Assembly (NCBI RefSeq): GCF_002838835.1
Contig: NZ_NHPP01000018.1
Span: 1-64,000, forward strand
DNA from: Siphonobacter sp. SORGH_AS_0500
Lineage (GTDB): Bacteria; Bacteroidota; Bacteroidia; Cytophagales; Spirosomataceae
DNA length: 64,000 bases
Reading direction: 5' to 3'
In this document: piece by piece, positions 43,273 to 52,591 of the stretch
Layout: each line of letters starts with the position of its first letter
Position numbering within the stretch: position 1 is the stretch's first letter
Notes under the pieces: model-generated
What the model saw: only the letters and a program-made list of their open reading frames with translations
The model's database searches: none
What the model was told of the DNA's origin: nothing
Program-made: the position numbers and the translations under genes

Positions 43273-45486
43273 ATGATTTCAACGAAAGAGCAGGTTCTCA
43301 AGCAATATTTTGGTTACGATCAGTTCAGACCCCTTCAGGCTGATATTATCGATACGGTTCTGACGGGAAAAGATTGTCTGGTACTGATGCCCACGGGTGG
43401 TGGAAAGTCGGTTTGTTACCAGGTGCCGGCAATGGTGCTGGACGGTCTGACGATTGTCATTTCTCCGCTCATTGCTCTCATGCAGGATCAGGTGCAGGGG
43501 CTGGTGGCGAATGGCATTCCGGCGGCTTTTCTGAATTCTACTTTGAGTAACTCCGAGCAGGAATCGGTCATCTGGAAAGTAAAGCTTGGCGAGTTGAAAT
43601 TATTATACGTTTCTCCCGAGCGTTTGTTCGCCGGTAATTTTCTCAACTGGCTGAAAGAGCAGAAAATAAGCCTGTTTGCGGTGGATGAATCACACTGTAT
43701 TTCCTTCTGGGGGCACGACTTCCGGCCAGAATATACGCAGTTACATCGCATTAAAGAAAGTTTTCCCGAAGTACCCATTATTGCTCTGACAGCCACTGCC
43801 GATAAGGTTACCCGGAAGGATATTCTTCATCAATTGGGTATTCCCGACGCTCCTACGTTTCTGGCTAGTTTTGACCGTCCGAATTTGAGTTTGACCGTAT
43901 TGCCAGGACGTAAACGCCTGCAACAAATTCAGGATTTTCTGGACGAACACCCCAATCAGCCCGGAATTATTTATTGCCTGAGCCGGAAGTCAACCGAAAC
44001 CGTGGCGGCGAGCTTGCAGAAGGAGGGGTATCAGGTAAAGTATTACCATGCGGGTTGCGATGCAGCTTACCGAACGCAAACCCAGGCAGAGTTTCTGAAA
44101 GATGACATTCAGATTATCGTAGCGACGATTGCCTTCGGCATGGGCATTGATAAATCGAACGTACGCTGGATCATTCATTACAACCTGCCCAAAAATGTCG
44201 AAAGTTTCTATCAGGAAATTGGCCGGGCGGGGCGGGATGGGTTACCTGCCGATACCGTACTTTTTTATAGCTACCAGGACGTTGCCCAACTGACCGAAAT
44301 GATTATCAAATCGGAACAGAGTACGGAGCAGAAAGACTTGCTCAAAGCAAAGCTGGATCGCATGAAGCAATACGCTCAGGCGGACATTTGCCGACGCCGG
44401 ATTCTGATTAGTTACTTTAACGAAACTGTTGAAAAAGACTGTGGCAATTGCGATGTATGCCGGAATCCGAGAACGCTCATTGACGGAACCGTTATTGCCC
44501 AGAAAGCACTTTCAGCCATTGCCCGAACGGATCAGAAAATTGCGATGGGAATGCTCATTGATATTCTGCGAGGTAGTCACAATCAGAATATTCTTCGTCA
44601 TGGGTATGATCAGTTGAAAACCTATGGAGTCGGACGGGATTTGAAGACGGAGGAGTGGGTGGAATACATCGGGCAGTTACTCAATTCGGGGATCATTGAC
44701 ATTGCCTACGACGAAGGCCATGCCTTTAAACTGAATGAGATGAGTACGCAGGTATTACGTGGGAACCGGCCCGTTTCTCTGGTGCAGTTTGTGCCCTTTG
44801 AAAAACGTAAAAGTCAGGAAATAGAAGCCGAAGAAAAAGCTTCTAAAACCAAACGCGAAGTGGTTCGGGATGCCCTGTTCGAACGCTTACGTACACTCCG
44901 TAAACAAATAGCCGATTCACTGGGAATGCCGCCTTTCGTGGTTTTCAGTGATGCTACTTTATCAGATATGGCTCAGAAGCGTCCCCTGAACCACGCTCAG
45001 TTCTTGCAGATTTCGGGGGTAGGCGAGCAGAAAGACCGGCAGTTTGGCGAGGTTTTTATTAACGAAATTCTGGCGTTTATTCAGGAAAATCCGCAGGCCG
45101 TTCGAACCGAGAAAGGGCAAACCTATGCTTTGACCCTGGAGTTATACAAGCGGAATTTATCCATTGAAGAAATGGCTGAGCAACGAAGCCTGGCCATATC
45201 TACCATTTTTAGTCACTTACAAAAACTAAAAGCGGAAGGTGAAACCATTGATTTAACGAAGTTTATCTCCGAGCGGACGAAAGAAACCATTCTGGAAGCG
45301 GCTCGTCAGCTAGGGATTCCCATTGCTGAAAATGCTCCCATTGGGCCCTTACTTGAAAACTTTGGCGATACCTATCAATCCTGGCAGTTACGTCTGGCCT
45401 TTCTCATTGCCGGGGAAGGCGTTCGGATGGATGTGGAAGCCTGGCGGGAAGAACGCGGCTTACCGCCACGTCCGGTAAAAGAATAG
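43273..45486 (+). CDS. recQ: ATP-dependent DNA helicase RecQ
   Basis: A 737-residue 3'-5' DNA helicase for recombination repair. Motif 0/I FRPLQADIIDTVLTGKDCLVLMPTGGGKSVCYQ (about 17-50), DESH box in FAVDESHCISFWGHDFRPEY, motif III ALTATA, motif IV-VI IIYCLSRKST and HYNLPKNVESFYQEIGRAGRDG. The zinc site follows (CRRRILISYFN, CGNCDVCRNP), then the RQC winged helix (residues ~410-500), an HRDC domain (RKQIADSLGMPPFVVFSDATL, about 545-615) and a C-terminal helicase-type HTH (SIEEMAEQRSLAISTIFSHL). Full architecture. An FtsZ-like gene follows after 44 bases. Confidence 0.97.
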   Translation: MISTKEQVLKQYFGYDQFRPLQADIIDTVLTGKDCLVLMPTGGGKSVCYQVPAMVLDGLTIVISPLIALMQDQVQGLVANGIPAAFLNSTLSNSEQESVIWKVKLGELKLLYVSPERLFAGNFLNWLKEQKISLFAVDESHCISFWGHDFRPEYTQLHRIKESFPEVPIIALTATADKVTRKDILHQLGIPDAPTFLASFDRPNLSLTVLPGRKRLQQIQDFLDEHPNQPGIIYCLSRKSTETVAASLQKEGYQVKYYHAGCDAAYRTQTQAEFLKDDIQIIVATIAFGMGIDKSNVRWIIHYNLPKNVESFYQEIGRAGRDGLPADTVLFYSYQDVAQLTEMIIKSEQSTEQKDLLKAKLDRMKQYAQADICRRRILISYFNETVEKDCGNCDVCRNPRTLIDGTVIAQKALSAIARTDQKIAMGMLIDILRGSHNQNILRHGYDQLKTYGVGRDLKTEEWVEYIGQLLNSGIIDIAYDEGHAFKLNEMSTQVLRGNRPVSLVQFVPFEKRKSQEIEAEEKASKTKREVVRDALFERLRTLRKQIADSLGMPPFVVFSDATLSDMAQKRPLNHAQFLQISGVGEQKDRQFGEVFINEILAFIQENPQAVRTEKGQTYALTLELYKRNLSIEEMAEQRSLAISTIFSHLQKLKAEGETIDLTKFISERTKETILEAARQLGIPIAENAPIGPLLENFGDTYQSWQLRLAFLIAGEGVRMDVEAWREERGLPPRPVKE

Positions 45487-45530
45487 GGATTTTTAAGAAA
45501 AATTAGGTTATTTACGGCAAACAAACATTC

Positions 45531-46520
45531 GTGGAAGTGAATCAGACGGTTGTAGCTCAACAGAATACCGTATCTAAAAATCAGACCACTAGGGGAGTCA
45601 AAATCATTGGTATTGGTGGAGCGGGATGCTCGGTTTTAAAAAAACTGGCTACGCTGAATTTGCCCGGCGTGGAGCTCATTCCCTGTCATACTGATTTTTC
45701 AATGCTGAAGGGTTTCGACCGAACCTTACCGCTCGGTACCATCGGAGCCGGGTCAGGCCTGAACGATCAGCAGGTACGTCAATGGGCTTCTACTCAGAAA
45801 CCCGCCATTCGGGAATTACTGGATAGCTCCACTGGGGCAGTGATACTCGTGACGGGTTTGGGGGGTGGTACGGGTTCGGGGGCGGCTCCGATTATTGCCG
45901 AAATTGCTCGTCAGCAGGATTTGTTGACGGTAGCCTGCGTTACCATGCCCTTTTCTTCGGAGGGGTACGAAACCATTCAGGCTGCCGAAGTTGGCCTAAA
46001 ACATCTGGTGCTTTACTGCGATTCGGTCGTTGCGTTTTCGCTCGATAATCTGGAGAAAACCTTTGCGGATGACTTAAGTATTACCGAATTCTACGCCGCT
46101 GCCGATGATTTAGTCTTGCAGGCTGCCCGGATGATTCCCGACATCGTCATTACTTCTGAAGAAATCAATACTGATTTGAACGATGTTCGGGCCGTATTAA
46201 GCAAAAGCGGCCCTGCTTTCTTTACGCAAGTAGTCATTGATTCGCCCACGCGTCTGGACACATGTCTGTCACAGCTAAACCAGACCTTTGAAGGCAGTCG
46301 TTCACAGCCCATTCGTCGTATTCTTCTCCTGATCAAAAGCAGCTCTAAAAAGCCCGTGACCATGTTGGAAACTCGAAGCATTGTTCAGGCATTAACGCAA
46401 CTAATTGGTAGAAAAGCCGAGTTATTTAAAATTGCGTTGGTTACGGATGAAAGTCTGGAAGAACGTCTTCAGTTAACGATTCTCACGGGTGGTTTTATTG
46501 AATTGGACGAATTGAAGTAG
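45531..46520 (+). CDS. Divergent FtsZ-like tubulin-superfamily GTPase without C-terminal tail
   Basis: A 329-residue protein starting at GTG 45531 (no ATG fits). The N-terminal GTPase half has VKIIGIGGAGCSVLKKL (23-39; FtsZ: VIGVGGGGxNAV), the tubulin signature GGGTGSGAAP (111-120; FtsZ: GGGTGTGAAP), VTMPFSSEG (138-145; FtsZ: VTxPFxFEG) and LDNLEK where FtsZ has NDKLL. The T7 catalytic loop is kept as INTDLNDVRAVL, preserving N213, D215 and D218 of the N-x-D-x-x-D pattern. The activation half then runs to ILTGGFI and stops, so there is no linker and no conserved C-terminal peptide for FtsA or ZipA. It could therefore bind and hydrolyse GTP and perhaps polymerise, but not tether as FtsZ does. 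It follows recQ by 44 bases, outside any division cluster; canonical ftsZ must lie elsewhere. Confidence 0.8.
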   Translation: MEVNQTVVAQQNTVSKNQTTRGVKIIGIGGAGCSVLKKLATLNLPGVELIPCHTDFSMLKGFDRTLPLGTIGAGSGLNDQQVRQWASTQKPAIRELLDSSTGAVILVTGLGGGTGSGAAPIIAEIARQQDLLTVACVTMPFSSEGYETIQAAEVGLKHLVLYCDSVVAFSLDNLEKTFADDLSITEFYAAADDLVLQAARMIPDIVITSEEINTDLNDVRAVLSKSGPAFFTQVVIDSPTRLDTCLSQLNQTFEGSRSQPIRRILLLIKSSSKKPVTMLETRSIVQALTQLIGRKAELFKIALVTDESLEERLQLTILTGGFIELDELK

Positions 46521-46676
46521 AAGTAGGATAAATAGGCTTTTATGCTTAATTTTAATAAAGATTAATTTAAGGGATTATAGCATAAAATATAATGTTTAGG
46601 GCTGGAAAATTTGAGTGATTTTCTATAGTTTTACGGCACTTACTTTTCTCCCCATAACTTTATATTTTACGGCTCT

Positions 46677-46871
46677 ATGTTTCCCATAACTCAGAAGCGT
46701 CAGTGTCCTTACTGTCGCTCGACGTCCATTGAACGTCAATCACGACCCGTACTCGTCCGTTTCTTATTCTTTTTCACCGATGCCCGTTATTATCAATGTG
46801 AGCGGTGCCGACGTTATTTCGTGAAAGTGAACAATAAAAATTCTAAGCGGGAGTCCAGTCTGAGTCAGTAG
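46677..46871 (+). CDS. Small zinc-ribbon protein (64 aa)
   Basis: A 64-residue protein with two Cys pairs, CPYC (residues 10-13) and CERC (about 42-45), spaced as in a zinc ribbon. Between them lie basic and aromatic residues (RPVLVRFLFFFTDARYYQ), followed by RRYFVKVNN and a polar tail. The pattern suits a short zinc-binding DNA- or RNA-associated protein. It follows the FtsZ-like gene by about 155 bases; co-transcription is possible but there is a gap without clear promoter. Function unknown. ATG start. Confidence 0.65.
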   Translation: MFPITQKRQCPYCRSTSIERQSRPVLVRFLFFFTDARYYQCERCRRYFVKVNNKNSKRESSLSQ

Positions 46872-46984
46872 ACCCTTCTTAAATCGTATATTAGGAAAAA
46901 CAAGGGTATAAGTTATTTCTTTCGTTAGTCGTTATTTTTTTGGAAATAAGAAAACCGACGTTTAATTACGTAGGGTAGTGAATC

Positions 46985-47027
46985 GATTTCCCTTTCAATG
47001 CATTTTGAAAGGGAAATCTTTATTTTT
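46985..47027 (+). terminator. Hairpin with T-run before the YCF48 gene
   Basis: GATTTCCCTTTCAA (46985-46998) / TTGAAAGGGAAATC (47005-47018), then TTTATTTTT. It is about 114 bases after the zinc-ribbon stop and 32 bases before the next ATG. Either that gene's terminator or a leader attenuator of the next. Confidence 0.55.
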
Positions 47028-47058
47028 ACTCCCGACGTTTCATTTTTTAGGGAAATCC

Positions 47059-48183
47059 ATGTGTATTAAAAAACTCTTTATACTTCTTCTGTTCTCCTCC
47101 CGTGTTTGGGGGCAGTGGCAGGTTCAACCCTCGGGAACTGACGCCAGCTTTAGGGCTGTCTGTGCCATTTCTGCCCAAGTATGCTGGGTAGGAGGTACCA
47201 AAGGGCAGGTGTTGCGAACCCAGGATGGAGGTCAGAGTTGGGAAATACATCACGTTCCCGGAGCAGAATCTCTGGATTTTCGGGACATACACGCTTTCGA
47301 TTCGGAGGTAGCTGTTGCGATGAGTGCTGGAGATGCTGATAAAGGAGCGGCCCGGATTTACCGAACGGAAGATGCCGGAAAAAGCTGGAAAATGGTTTAT
47401 CAAACCAATCAGAAAGGGGCTTTTCTGGATGGAATCGAATTCTGGGATAAGGATCGGGGTATTTGCTTCGGCGATCCCATTGACAAAAAATTCTTTGTAT
47501 TAACCACTACCGACGGCGGCAAAAGCTGGCATGAAGTTGCTCGGGATCATTTTCCTGCCATTCAGGACGGCGAAGCGGCTTTTGCAGCCAGCGGTACGTC
47601 AATGGTCATTGCTGGCAAAGGCTGGGCCTGGATTGGTACCGGCGGTTCTCATCATGCCCGGGTCTTTCGCTCGAAGGACTATGGTCTTTCCTGGGAAGTC
47701 ACAGAAACCCCTCTGAACGCCGGGAAAACCTCGGGTATTTTTGGCCTTCATTTTTATAATCGGCTACGGGGCATTGCCGTTGGTGGTGATTATCTGCATG
47801 TGAGTGATTCTACTCAAAATGTAATGACTACTCAGGACGGCGGTAAAACCTGGCAGTTGTTAAACTCAACAACGCCCCCCGGCCTAAAAGAAGCCGTCAC
47901 AGTTTTTCGGCAGGAATACCGCGGCATAGGTGGTGAAGCAACGGGTAATGCCCTTGTAGAACGGCTCATTGCCGTTGGGCCTTCTGGCACGGGTTATTCC
48001 ATGAATGGCGGAAAAAGCTGGCGAAAGCTGGACGATTCTCCCTTTCATGCCGTTAGTTTTGCAGGAAAAGATGGCTGGGCGGTAGGAGCCAAAGGTCTGA
48101 TTTCCAAATTTGAAGGCTTTCGAACGACGGACCTCAAGAAGAATGCTGGATCAAAAAAGAAGTTCGTTAAGCCCAGAAGATAG
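47059..48183 (+). CDS. Secreted YCF48/BNR-type beta-propeller protein
   Basis: A 374-residue exported protein starting at the ATG at 47059, which begins a signal peptide (ends near SSRVWGQ). It has at least five repeats with the BNR/YCF48 word SxDGGxSW: RTQDGGQSWEIHH, RTEDAGKSWKMVY, TTDGGKSWHEV, RSKDYGLSWEV, TTQDGGKTWQLL, and SMNGGKSWRKL. They form a sialidase-like or photosystem-assembly-like propeller. The C-terminus is a basic tail (KKNAGSKKKFVKPRR), which is unusual for a secreted protein. No catalytic residues of sialidases can be identified. Often annotated as oxidoreductase by default, for which I see no basis. Confidence 0.82.
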   Translation: MCIKKLFILLLFSSRVWGQWQVQPSGTDASFRAVCAISAQVCWVGGTKGQVLRTQDGGQSWEIHHVPGAESLDFRDIHAFDSEVAVAMSAGDADKGAARIYRTEDAGKSWKMVYQTNQKGAFLDGIEFWDKDRGICFGDPIDKKFFVLTTTDGGKSWHEVARDHFPAIQDGEAAFAASGTSMVIAGKGWAWIGTGGSHHARVFRSKDYGLSWEVTETPLNAGKTSGIFGLHFYNRLRGIAVGGDYLHVSDSTQNVMTTQDGGKTWQLLNSTTPPGLKEAVTVFRQEYRGIGGEATGNALVERLIAVGPSGTGYSMNGGKSWRKLDDSPFHAVSFAGKDGWAVGAKGLISKFEGFRTTDLKKNAGSKKKFVKPRR

Positions 48184-48202
48184 TTTTAATAAGCAGGATG
48201 AA

Positions 48203-48784
48203 ATGAAGAAAGTAGCGGTGTTTTGTGGAGCCAGTTCCGGCTCCGATCTGATTTATCGGGAGGTAGCAGCAGCGTTGGGCACTTATTTGGCAAATCGTCA
48301 ACTTACTTTAGTGTACGGAGGAGGAAACGTGGGGTTAATGGGTATAGTGGCAGATGCTGCTCTGGCTGCCGGAGGCGAAGTGATTGGGGTTATTCCTGAT
48401 TTCCTCAAAAAATGGGAAGTAGGTCACGAAGGAGTAACTGAGCTGATTGTTACCGAAAACATGCATGAACGCAAAGCACGCATGGCTGAACTTTCGGACG
48501 GATTTATTACCCTTCCGGGTGGTTTTGGTTCGATGGATGAGTTGTTTGAAATTCTGACCTGGAAGCAATTACAAATCCATAAAAAACCGGTAGGATTACT
48601 GAATATTAATGGATTCTATGATCTGCTTATTGCTCAGATGGATCGCATGGTGGAAGCCGGATTCCTTCGGGATTCGAATCGGGATTTATTAGTAATTGCT
48701 GATTCCATCGAAGAATTGATAGCCTTGATGCAAACGCACGAACCCATCGTAGCCGAAAAGTGGGTAGATCGGAAGAAAATCTAA
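48203..48784 (+). CDS. LOG-family protein (cytokinin riboside 5'-monophosphate phosphoribohydrolase type)
   Basis: A 193-residue protein of the TIGR00730/LOG family. The ATG at 48203 is chosen: MKKVAVFCGASSG is the family N-terminus, whereas the longer frame overlaps the previous gene. Nucleotide-binding YGGGNVGLMG (about 40-49) and the catalytic PGGxGTxxE motif as LPGGFGSMDELFE (Gly-Ser in place of Gly-Thr). Members cleave nucleoside 5'-monophosphates to base and ribose-5-phosphate. In bacteria a housekeeping nucleotide-salvage role is likely. It starts 19 bases after the YCF48 gene, so the two are probably co-transcribed. Confidence 0.92.
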   Translation: MKKVAVFCGASSGSDLIYREVAAALGTYLANRQLTLVYGGGNVGLMGIVADAALAAGGEVIGVIPDFLKKWEVGHEGVTELIVTENMHERKARMAELSDGFITLPGGFGSMDELFEILTWKQLQIHKKPVGLLNINGFYDLLIAQMDRMVEAGFLRDSNRDLLVIADSIEELIALMQTHEPIVAEKWVDRKKI

Positions 48785-48861
48785 GCCTCATTGATGATAC
48801 TTTCGCGGCTTGTCTTTCGTTCATTTACCTAAGTCTACCGAGCCAGCCCCAATCATACCTA

Positions 48862-50492
48862 ATGAAACGTCTTTTCCCTGCTTTTATACTTTTTATTCTT
48901 CATAACTCCGTCTGGGCTCAGGCTCCGGAAAATCTGGGCGATCGAATTAATTCAGAGGTTGCAGAAATACAGCCGGTTATTTCTCCAGATGGTCGTACGC
49001 TATATTTCAGCCGGGTTAACCATCCTCAGAACGCTTCACAAAAAAAAGGCAGTCAGGATGTCTGGATGGCGGTTTCCTTATCACCTACGCTCTGGACAAA
49101 CGCCAGTCGTATGCCTAGCCCGGTAAATGGGGAAGAGCATAATGTCATTTACAGCATCACGCCGGATGGGAATACGATCCTGACGCATTGGGTGGAAAAG
49201 GAGGGAGAGGATTTAAGAATCCGTGGTTTTGCGACCATGAAAAAGAATGCCACGGGCTGGGATCGTCCCAAAAAACTGGATATTCCCGGGTTGGAAGGGA
49301 TGAACAAAGGTTATTATCAGTATGGGTACCTTGCCAACGACGGTAAAACCTTATTGCTGGCCTTTTCAGAGAAAAAAATAGCCGAGAATCCGATCTTTAT
49401 GTTAGTCTCCAGGATCGCAGCGGAAAGTGGACGCGGCCTGCTTCATTGGGTAATGACATAAACACCAGCGGTGACGAAACAACGCCCTTTCTGGCGGCAG
49501 ATGGCGAAACGCTTTATTTTTCAAGTAACCGCGAAGGTGGGTTAGGCTCAAATGACATCTGGATGTCTCGTCGGCTGGACAAAACCTGGAAGAAATGGAG
49601 CAAGCCCCAAAACCTGGGAGAGTCAATCAACACTCCTGAATTTGATGCGTACTTCACCATCCCTGCTTCCGGCGAATGGGCGTATCTGGTGACGGCTACG
49701 GGTGGAAAAGGGAAAGCGGATATTGTGCGGGTGAAATTCCAGTCCCAAACCCCACCGCCAACGCAGGTTCCTCCTACGATTGCGGAAACTACTGGTCAGC
49801 CCACGCCTCCCCAAACGGCTCAGGTTTCGCCTCCACAGCCCACGGCTAAGTCAAACTCGGTGGTGTTATTACAGGGAAAACTGCTGGATGCCAAAACTGG
49901 GAAAGTGCCCGAAAACGCTCGTATTATCTACGAAAGTTTACCCGATGGAACGGAACTGGGAACGGCCACACCGGACCCAAATACGGGAGAATACAAGATT
50001 GTGTTACCCTACGGTAAAAAATACGGAATTCGCCCTGAGATTGATGGATACGTAGGTAAAGCTCAAAACCTGGATTTAAGCAAGCTGGGAAATGGGGGAT
50101 ATCTGGAACTGAAAGATCGGGATTTAATGGTGACGAAAATCGAGCAGGGAGCGAAAGTGGCTCTGAATAACGTATTCTTCGAGACGGCCAAAGCAACCCT
50201 GCAAACCGAGTCTTTCCCGGAACTTAACCGGGTGGTAGAGTTAATGAATAAGCAAAAAGCGATGATCGTTGAAATTGATGGTCATACCGACAGCGACGGA
50301 ACCGAGGAGGCTAACCAGAAGCTGTCTCAGGATCGGGCTGAGTCCGTGCGGACGTACCTGATTTCCAAAGGTATTCCCGAAAATCGCGTCGTTGCGAAAG
50401 GCTTTGGTGAAAGCCGACCCATTGCTACGAATGATACGCCCGAGGGCAAGCAGCAAAACCGTCGCGTGGAGTTCGTGATCTTAAAAAATTAA
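48862..50492 (+). pseudogene. OmpA-family protein with PD40 repeats, frameshifted
   Basis: Two frames join into one exported protein of about 542 residues. The first frame starts at the ATG at 48862 with a signal peptide (ends near SVWAQ) and carries PD40 beta-propeller repeats (ISPDGRTLYFSR, ITPDGNTILTHW, LANDGKTLLLAF). It loses frame at the CC pair 49390-49391, after EKKIAEN. The second frame continues DLYVSLQDRSGKW, LGNDINTSGDE and LAADGETLYFSS, then a Pro/Thr/Gln-rich linker, a carboxypeptidase-like domain and an OmpA C-terminal peptidoglycan-binding domain (IVEIDGHTDSDG, LSQDRAESVRTYL, ENRVVAKGFGESRP). Adding one C restores a continuous frame. Either a lost base in the sequence or a recent mutation. 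Gliding/type IX secretion proteins of related build exist, so the link to that system is a guess only. Confidence 0.85.
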
Positions 50493-50521
50493 TTTGATAA
50501 GCAAAGGTTTTTAAAACACTT

Positions 50522-50581
50522 TAGCTTTGTTCAGCAGTATTAACTTCCGTCAGCATCGACGATGTTAATACTGCTTTTTTA
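50522..50581 (+). promoter_or_regulatory. Promoter-like element and hairpin before the trans-sulfuration gene
   Basis: TAGCTTTG (50522-50529), then a perfect 12-bp stem AGCAGTATTAAC (50533-50544) / GTTAATACTGCT (50564-50575) and TTTTTT, 30 bases before the ATG at 50611. It could be the OmpA gene's terminator (41 bases after its stop) or a leader structure as seen at susC. Confidence 0.5.
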
Positions 50582-50610
50582 TGAACCATCCGAAGAAATA
50601 AACAGCATCC

Positions 50611-51737
50611 ATGAATCTCGAAACCCTAGCTATACAAGTCACCCGCTTTCACGACGCCAATGCTTCCGCCGTTACCACGCCGATTTACCTCAGCACTACC
50701 TACGAACGAGACTCGGAAGGAAACTTGCCCAAAGGATTCTTATATGCTCGTGGGAATAACCCCAATCGTGATTTACTCGAAAAAAGTATTGCTGTGCTTG
50801 AAGGTGGGGCCGTGGGTTTCGCTTTTGGTTCCGGTATGGCTGCTATCGCAGCTTTGTTTCAGGCTCTGAAACCCGGCGACCACGTCATTACCACGCCTTT
50901 TGCCTATTACGCAGCTCAGCGATTATTAGTAGACGTGTTTGAACCCTGGGGGCTGGAATTCACACTGGTTGATACTTCTAGCATTGAAGAAGTTGAAAAA
51001 GCCATTCGCCCCAATACAAAGCTATTCTGGCTGGAAACGCCAAGTAACCCTTTATTACACCTGACGGATGTAGCAGCTTTAGCGAGACTGGCTCATTCCG
51101 TGGGAGCAATGTGTGCAGTGGATAATACCTGGGCTACGCCCGTGCTACAAAACCCGATTGCCCTGGGGGCGGATGTGGTGATGCACTCCACCACCAAATA
51201 TTTCGGGGGGCACTCTGATGTTCTGGGGGGAGCTCTGGTATTGGCTCAGGAAGGAGAATTATCTCTGAAACTTCGCCAGATTCAGAACTTGACGGGTGGG
51301 ATACCTTCGCCATTTGATTGTTGGTTAATTACCCGGGGAATTCAAACCATGCCTTTGCGGGTAAAACGCAGTCGGCGAGTGCCTTACCTATAGCTCAGTG
51401 GCTGGAACAACACCCTGCTGTCGAGCGAGTGTATTACCCTGGTCTGGAAAGTCACGCTCAGCATGAACTGGCGGTATCGCAAATGAAGAATGGTTTTGGA
51501 GGGATGCTGTCTTTTGAAGTAAAAGGGGGCTTACCCGGAGCAAAAAAAGTAGCGGGAGCTTTGAAGGTATTCACGCAGGCGACGAGTTTGGGAGGGGTGG
51601 AAAGCCTGATTGAGCCCCGGAAAATATATGAAGGTCCTGATAGCCCTACACCTGACGGATTATTACGGGTATCTGTAGGGTTAGAGCATACTCAGGACCT
51701 GATCGACGATCTGGAACAGGCCCTGGCTCAGGCGTAG
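50611..51737 (+). pseudogene. PLP-dependent trans-sulfuration enzyme (Cys/Met metabolism), frameshifted
   Basis: Together the frames encode about 375 residues of a cystathionine gamma-synthase/lyase-type enzyme. Frame one (ATG 50611) has the N-terminal TTPIYLSTTYERD, GFLYARGNNPNRD, ETPSNPLLHLTDVAALARLA, AVDNTWATPVLQ, and the PLP lysine K196 in MHSTTKYFGGHSDV. It slips at the AAAA run 51363-51366 and stops at 51393. Frame two resumes TQSASALPIAQWLEQHPAVE and continues to VSVGLEHTQDLIDDLEQAL. Inserting one A gives LRVKTQSASA, as in homologues. It may make cystathionine or homocysteine, or degrade methionine; subtype not resolvable. Followed by a strong terminator. Confidence 0.87.
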
Positions 51738-51781
51738 GATGCAGAAGTGTTAATAAGTCCTAAAATACTGGATTATAGGCT

Positions 51782-51830
51782 ACGATGCTGTTTCTCTGAC
51801 AATTTCAGGGGAACAGCCATCGTTTTTTTA
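51782..51830 (+). terminator. Terminator of the trans-sulfuration gene
   Basis: A long imperfect stem (ACGATGCTGTTTCTCTGA pairing with TTCAGGGGAACAGCCATCGT) and a T7 run. Confidence 0.75.
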
Positions 51831-51903
51831 GTGTTCTATTTATGAATCAAATTGGATTCAAACGCTAAGAATAGGATTCCTTTTAAGCCAGTTGTTTAGA
51901 TAT

Positions 51904-52479
51904 ATGAAAACAGTAAGCAAACTTTTGAGTGCGGTGGCCCTGGTAGGTATGTTGGCTTCCTGTGCTCCTTCCGTGATGGTGCGTTCAGATTATGATCGGA
52001 CGGCCAATTTTTCAAAATATCGTACGTACGCCATTGCTCCAGTAGCCAACGGTAATAATGACCCAGTAATGGGTAGCCAGTTAATGCAAAAGCGAATTAG
52101 CCAGGCTCTGGACGTAGAAATGCAGGCTCGCGGGTATAAAAAAGTGGAAAAAAATGCAGACCTGATTGTGAAATATGACACCGATGCCCGCAATCTTCAG
52201 CAAATTCAGTCGAATAACATGGCTCCCATGTGGGGTTGGTGGTGGTACGGTCCCAATAATAACGTCAGCTCGCGTAATTACGAAGAAAACCGACTGATTG
52301 TCAACCTGGTGGATGCCCGAAATAATGAGTTAGTCTGGCAGGGATGGGCAAAAGGAGAATTAAACGCTCGTCGTAAAAATCGGGATGAGCTCATTCAGAA
52401 AACAGTAACCAAAGTAATGGCCGAATACCCCTATCGAGCCGGATTAAACCAAACGGAGTTAATCTCCAATGGTGAGTAG
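51904..52479 (+). CDS. DUF4136-domain lipoprotein
   Basis: A 191-residue lipoprotein starting at the ATG at 51904. Lipobox LASC (Cys about residue 20). The DUF4136 fold is seen in VRSDYDRTANFSKYRTYA near the N-terminus, the mid-region DVEMQARGYKKVEKNADLIVKY, a Trp-rich loop (MWGWWWYGPNN) and the C-terminal LIVNLVDARNNELVWQGWAKG with AEYPY. Outer-membrane or periplasmic; function of the family is unknown. Common in Bacteroidota. Own terminator follows. Confidence 0.9.
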   Translation: MKTVSKLLSAVALVGMLASCAPSVMVRSDYDRTANFSKYRTYAIAPVANGNNDPVMGSQLMQKRISQALDVEMQARGYKKVEKNADLIVKYDTDARNLQQIQSNNMAPMWGWWWYGPNNNVSSRNYEENRLIVNLVDARNNELVWQGWAKGELNARRKNRDELIQKTVTKVMAEYPYRAGLNQTELISNGE

Positions 52480-52510
52480 TTGAATTAATTTCCTGTTTGC
52501 AAGAGTGATG

Positions 52511-52542
52511 AAAAAGAGGTCGAGCTGTTTCGACCTCTTTTT
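52511..52542 (+). terminator. Terminator of the DUF4136 gene
   Basis: AAAAAGAGGTCGA (52511-52523) / TCGACCTCTTTTT (52530-52542), 6-base loop, T-run. Confidence 0.85.
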
Positions 52543-52591
52543 TGTTGGGACTCTCCGATCGTATTACTTTAGCCCTTAATAAAGAGTTGCG

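Noticed and set aside
47059..48183. YCF48-type protein as a sialidase or oxidoreductase
   Set aside because: BNR/YCF48 words define the propeller only; catalytic residues of sialidases are not visible.
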